This document shows positions 61,882-64,000 of a stretch of DNA of 64,000 nucleotides, piece after piece (position 1 is the first letter of the stretch; every line of letters starts with the position of its first letter). Location of the stretch: contig NZ_JAIXTJ010000034.1 of assembly GCF_027483985.1 (NCBI RefSeq), forward strand, positions 1-64,000, written 5' to 3'. The position numbers and the translations under genes are program-made. This stretch comes from Flavobacterium sp. (GTDB lineage Bacteria; Bacteroidota; Bacteroidia; Flavobacteriales; Flavobacteriaceae). The notes below the pieces were generated by a model. It did not search any database. It was not told where the DNA came from and was given only the letters and a program-made list of their open reading frames with translations.

Positions 61882-63393
61882 TTACTTTTTGAAAAGCTTC
61901 ATTAATATTCCAAAGACACCGCGAATAAAGCTAGCACTAGTTACTACTTTTGTTACTGATTTACCAATAACTTCTGCCGTACTTGGTTCGCTACTTTTCT
62001 TTTCTTCAACTTCAGTTTCTTCAGCTTGTTCAAACGCTTCTTCAATTTTTTTATTAAGAATTTCATAAGCACTTTCTCTGTCAATTTCTTCGGCATATTT
62101 TTTTACAAGTTTCGATTTTGTATTGATAGCTTCAATTTCAGAATCGTCTAAAATGTCCATTCGGCTTTGCGGTGCGCGTAGCATTGTTGCAGCCAAAGGT
62201 GTCGGAATTCCTTTTTCATTCAATGCTGTAACAAAAGCTTCACCAATTCCTAATGAGGTTAAAACTTCATCGGTTTTGTAAAAGTCTGATGTTGGATAAT
62301 TATCGGCGGTTTGTTTGATAGCTTGTCTATCATTGGCAGTAAAAGCACGCAATGCGTGTTGGATTTTTAATCCTAATTGTGCTAAAACACCTTTCGGAAT
62401 ATCCATTGGGTTTTGCGTTACAAAGTAAACACCAATTCCTTTAGAGCGAATTAATTTAATTATAGTTTCAATTTGATCTAGCAAAACTTTGCTTGCTTCG
62501 TCAAATATTAAATGGGCTTCATCGATAAATAAAACCAATTCAGGTTGATCAACATCACCTTTTTCTGGCATTTGTTGGTAAATTTCAGCTAGTAAACTCA
62601 ACATAAATGTCGAGAACAATTTTGGTTTGTCTTGGATATCGGTTAAACGTAAGATATTAACGTAGCCTTTACCGTTTTCATCGATGCGCATTAAATCATC
62701 AATTTCAAATGATTTTTCACCAAAAAAGAAGTCACCACCTTGTTGTTCAAGTTCTATTATTTTTCTAAGCATTGTTCCAGTTGTAGCTGTTGAAATCTTG
62801 CCATAATTTTCTGAAATCTCCTCTTTTCCTTCTTCTGTGATATAATTAAGGACTTTTTTGATGTCTTTCAAATCTAGTAAAGGCATTTTGTTGTCATCAC
62901 AATATTTGAAGATTACCGCCATAACTCCAGCTTGAGTATCGTTCAAATCCAAAATTCTTGAAAATAAAACCGGACCAAATTCAGAGACAGTCGCTCTCAT
63001 TCTTACACCATCTTGAGCTGATAGTGTCATCAATTCAACAGGAAAGGATGCTACATTATAAGGTATATTAATTTTGGTATGTCGTTCTGTTATGAAAGAT
63101 TTTTCTTCACCTTCTGTAGCAATACCCGAAAAATCACCTTTAATATCCATCATTAATACAGGAATTCCAAAAGAAGATAGTTGTTCCGACAAAACTTGAA
63201 TCGTTTTAGTTTTACCTGTTCCAGTTGCTCCAGCAATCAATCCGTGTCGGTTTAAAGTTTTTAATGGAATTTTAACTTGAGTTTCTCCAACGGGTTCATT
63301 ATTTAAAATTGCTGCGCCAAGAATTATGCTTTCTCCTTTTGAAGTATATCCTTCGTTGATGTGCTGAATGAAGTTCTCTTTTGTATTCATCAT
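61882..63393 (-). CDS. HerA-like ATPase (DUF853 family)
   Basis: The 503-residue ATPase has Walker A GATGTGKTKT (about 55-64), Walker B VLFIDEAHLIFDEA (about 285-298) and downstream ATPase motifs (YFVTQNPMDIP, LGLKIQHALRAFTANDRQAI). The family resembles HerA/FtsK-type hexameric ATPases and is annotated as helicase HerA-like. A NurA partner is not visible here, so a role in end resection is not supported by context. The C-terminus (about 430-503) is a charged, coiled-coil-like tail with a hydrophobic end. Confidence 0.87.
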   Translation of the reverse strand: MMNTKENFIQHINEGYTSKGESIILGAAILNNEPVGETQVKIPLKTLNRHGLIAGATGTGKTKTIQVLSEQLSSFGIPVLMMDIKGDFSGIATEGEEKSFITERHTKINIPYNVASFPVELMTLSAQDGVRMRATVSEFGPVLFSRILDLNDTQAGVMAVIFKYCDDNKMPLLDLKDIKKVLNYITEEGKEEISENYGKISTATTGTMLRKIIELEQQGGDFFFGEKSFEIDDLMRIDENGKGYVNILRLTDIQDKPKLFSTFMLSLLAEIYQQMPEKGDVDQPELVLFIDEAHLIFDEASKVLLDQIETIIKLIRSKGIGVYFVTQNPMDIPKGVLAQLGLKIQHALRAFTANDRQAIKQTADNYPTSDFYKTDEVLTSLGIGEAFVTALNEKGIPTPLAATMLRAPQSRMDILDDSEIEAINTKSKLVKKYAEEIDRESAYEILNKKIEEAFEQAEETEVEEKKSSEPSTAEVIGKSVTKVVTSASFIRGVFGILMKLFKK

Positions 63394-63779
63394 ATAGATA
63401 TTAGAATGTCATTGTTTAAATTAAAGCGAATATACTACATTTTAATATCTCTTGAATACCAATAATGGCGCATTTTTTTTCACACTTTCCAACCTTTTAT
63501 CAATTTTTTATCTCTTTACTAATAATAAACGCTAGTAGATAAGCGTTATTAAAAATAAGATTTATGTGGTTTTTGAGTGATATTGTTAGGAAATGTTAAA
63601 TTTTTAACAATAATATTAATACTTCGTTAGATTAAATTCTATCAATTTGTATGATTTAATATTATGTTATAAATAACAAAAAAAGTTTTTTTATTTAAAC
63701 TAAAAAATTAAATTTGCTCCTATTCAAGTTTACATACAACTAAAACTTATAAATTATTAAAAACTTAAAATTTTAAAAA
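63394..63779 (+). other. Intergenic region with two hairpins and a -7 box
   Basis: The 386 A+T-rich bases hold the inverted repeats AACGCT/AGCGTT (about 63528-63547) and GTTAAA/TTTAAC (about 63594-63609). A TAAATTTG -7-type box lies at 63709-63716, about 65 bases before the ExbB-like gene. I see no gene. Confidence 0.5.
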
Positions 63780-64000
63780 ATGGCAAACGTTAAAAAAGAA
63801 AACGGTTCAAACGGAGGAGGAATGATAACAGGAATTATCATTGTAGCATGTATTTTAGTAGGTACTTTGGTGTGGAAATTCATCATGGGTGCTGAATCTA
63901 ATTTTGAGCCAGGAAGTTTCAACACAGAACATCCAAAACCAATCAACACTTTAGGTATGGTATACATGGGTGGATTTATTGTACCGATATTATTAGGTAT
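63780..64000 (+). CDS. MotA/TolQ/ExbB proton channel family protein, 5' part
   Basis: Only the first 73 codons lie in the window. The chain starts MANVKKENGSNGGGMITG, continues with a membrane helix (about 15-35) and a loop rich in Asn, Pro and Glu, and a second helix begins with GGFIVPILLG. This matches the N-terminus of the ExbB/TolQ-type proteins of Flavobacteriia, which with ExbD energise TonB-dependent outer-membrane transport. The remainder, and any exbD genes, lie beyond the edge. Confidence 0.7.
   Translation, partial: MANVKKENGSNGGGMITGIIIVACILVGTLVWKFIMGAESNFEPGSFNTEHPKPINTLGMVYMGGFIVPILLG

Overview
The window reads as chromosomal DNA of a Flavobacteriaceae member, most likely Flavobacterium or a close relative. 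Evidence for this: strongly A+T-rich DNA, A-rich translation starts without Shine-Dalgarno sequences, promoters with a TAnnTTTG -7 box, the gliding protein GldA, a type IX secretion (T9SS) C-terminal sorting domain, a GLPGLI/outer-membrane-barrel pair, DUF3857 and DUF5686 proteins, and a split MetH. It carries about 50 protein genes and no rRNA, tRNA, CRISPR array, transposase or prophage. The content is mostly core metabolism plus envelope proteins; the novelty lies in regulatory and repeat structure.

Layout. 1-8.2 kb: pyruvate dehydrogenase E1 beta, a DUF5686 outer-membrane protein, a HhH-GPD DNA glycosylase, DoxX, then soluble and membrane pyrophosphatases side by side. 8.3-14.7 kb: a tight operon of GH20 hexosaminidase, glycosylasparaginase, CutC-family protein and GH2 beta-mannosidase, which looks like an N-glycan core degradation unit. 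15-17.6 kb: two lipoprotein genes behind matching ECF-like promoters, with a decayed copy of the 3' end of the neighbouring deoxynucleoside kinase gene between them. 17.6-25.4 kb: deoxynucleoside kinase, a propeller-like protein, GLPGLI protein, outer-membrane barrel, MetK and a T9SS cargo protein. 25.5-31 kb: SAM-I riboswitch, two-piece MetH and MetF, bracketed by two inverted copies of a structured Flavobacterium repeat. 31-35 kb: PagL-like lipid A deacylase, head-GIN lipoprotein, GldA, M28 peptidase.

35-39.4 kb: an aromatic amino acid operon (prephenate dehydratase, aminotransferase, prephenate dehydrogenase, DAHP synthase/chorismate mutase). It is preceded by a 30-codon leader peptide with ten aromatic codons, a terminator and a matching antiterminator, i.e. 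a complete transcription attenuator. 39.4-53.8 kb: a secreted protein, RsgA, Dtd, four tandem DUF3857/transglutaminase-like proteins (three without catalytic Cys and His), a MazG-like protein, AroA (EPSP synthase) whose loops are coded by intergenic-type simple repeats, and QueA. 54-61 kb: kynureninase, an arginase-family hydrolase, a glycine-zipper lipoprotein, a penicillin acylase-like protein and kynurenine 3-monooxygenase. 61-64 kb: a cupin, a DUF486 membrane protein, a HerA-like ATPase, and the start of an ExbB/TolQ-type gene cut by the window edge.

Best leads: the aromatic leader-peptide attenuator (35.08-35.23 kb); the three-copy structured repeat whose hairpin arms differ in sequence but keep pairing; the pseudo-transglutaminase array; the microsatellite-derived loops of AroA; and the Cys-rich tail of the membrane pyrophosphatase.
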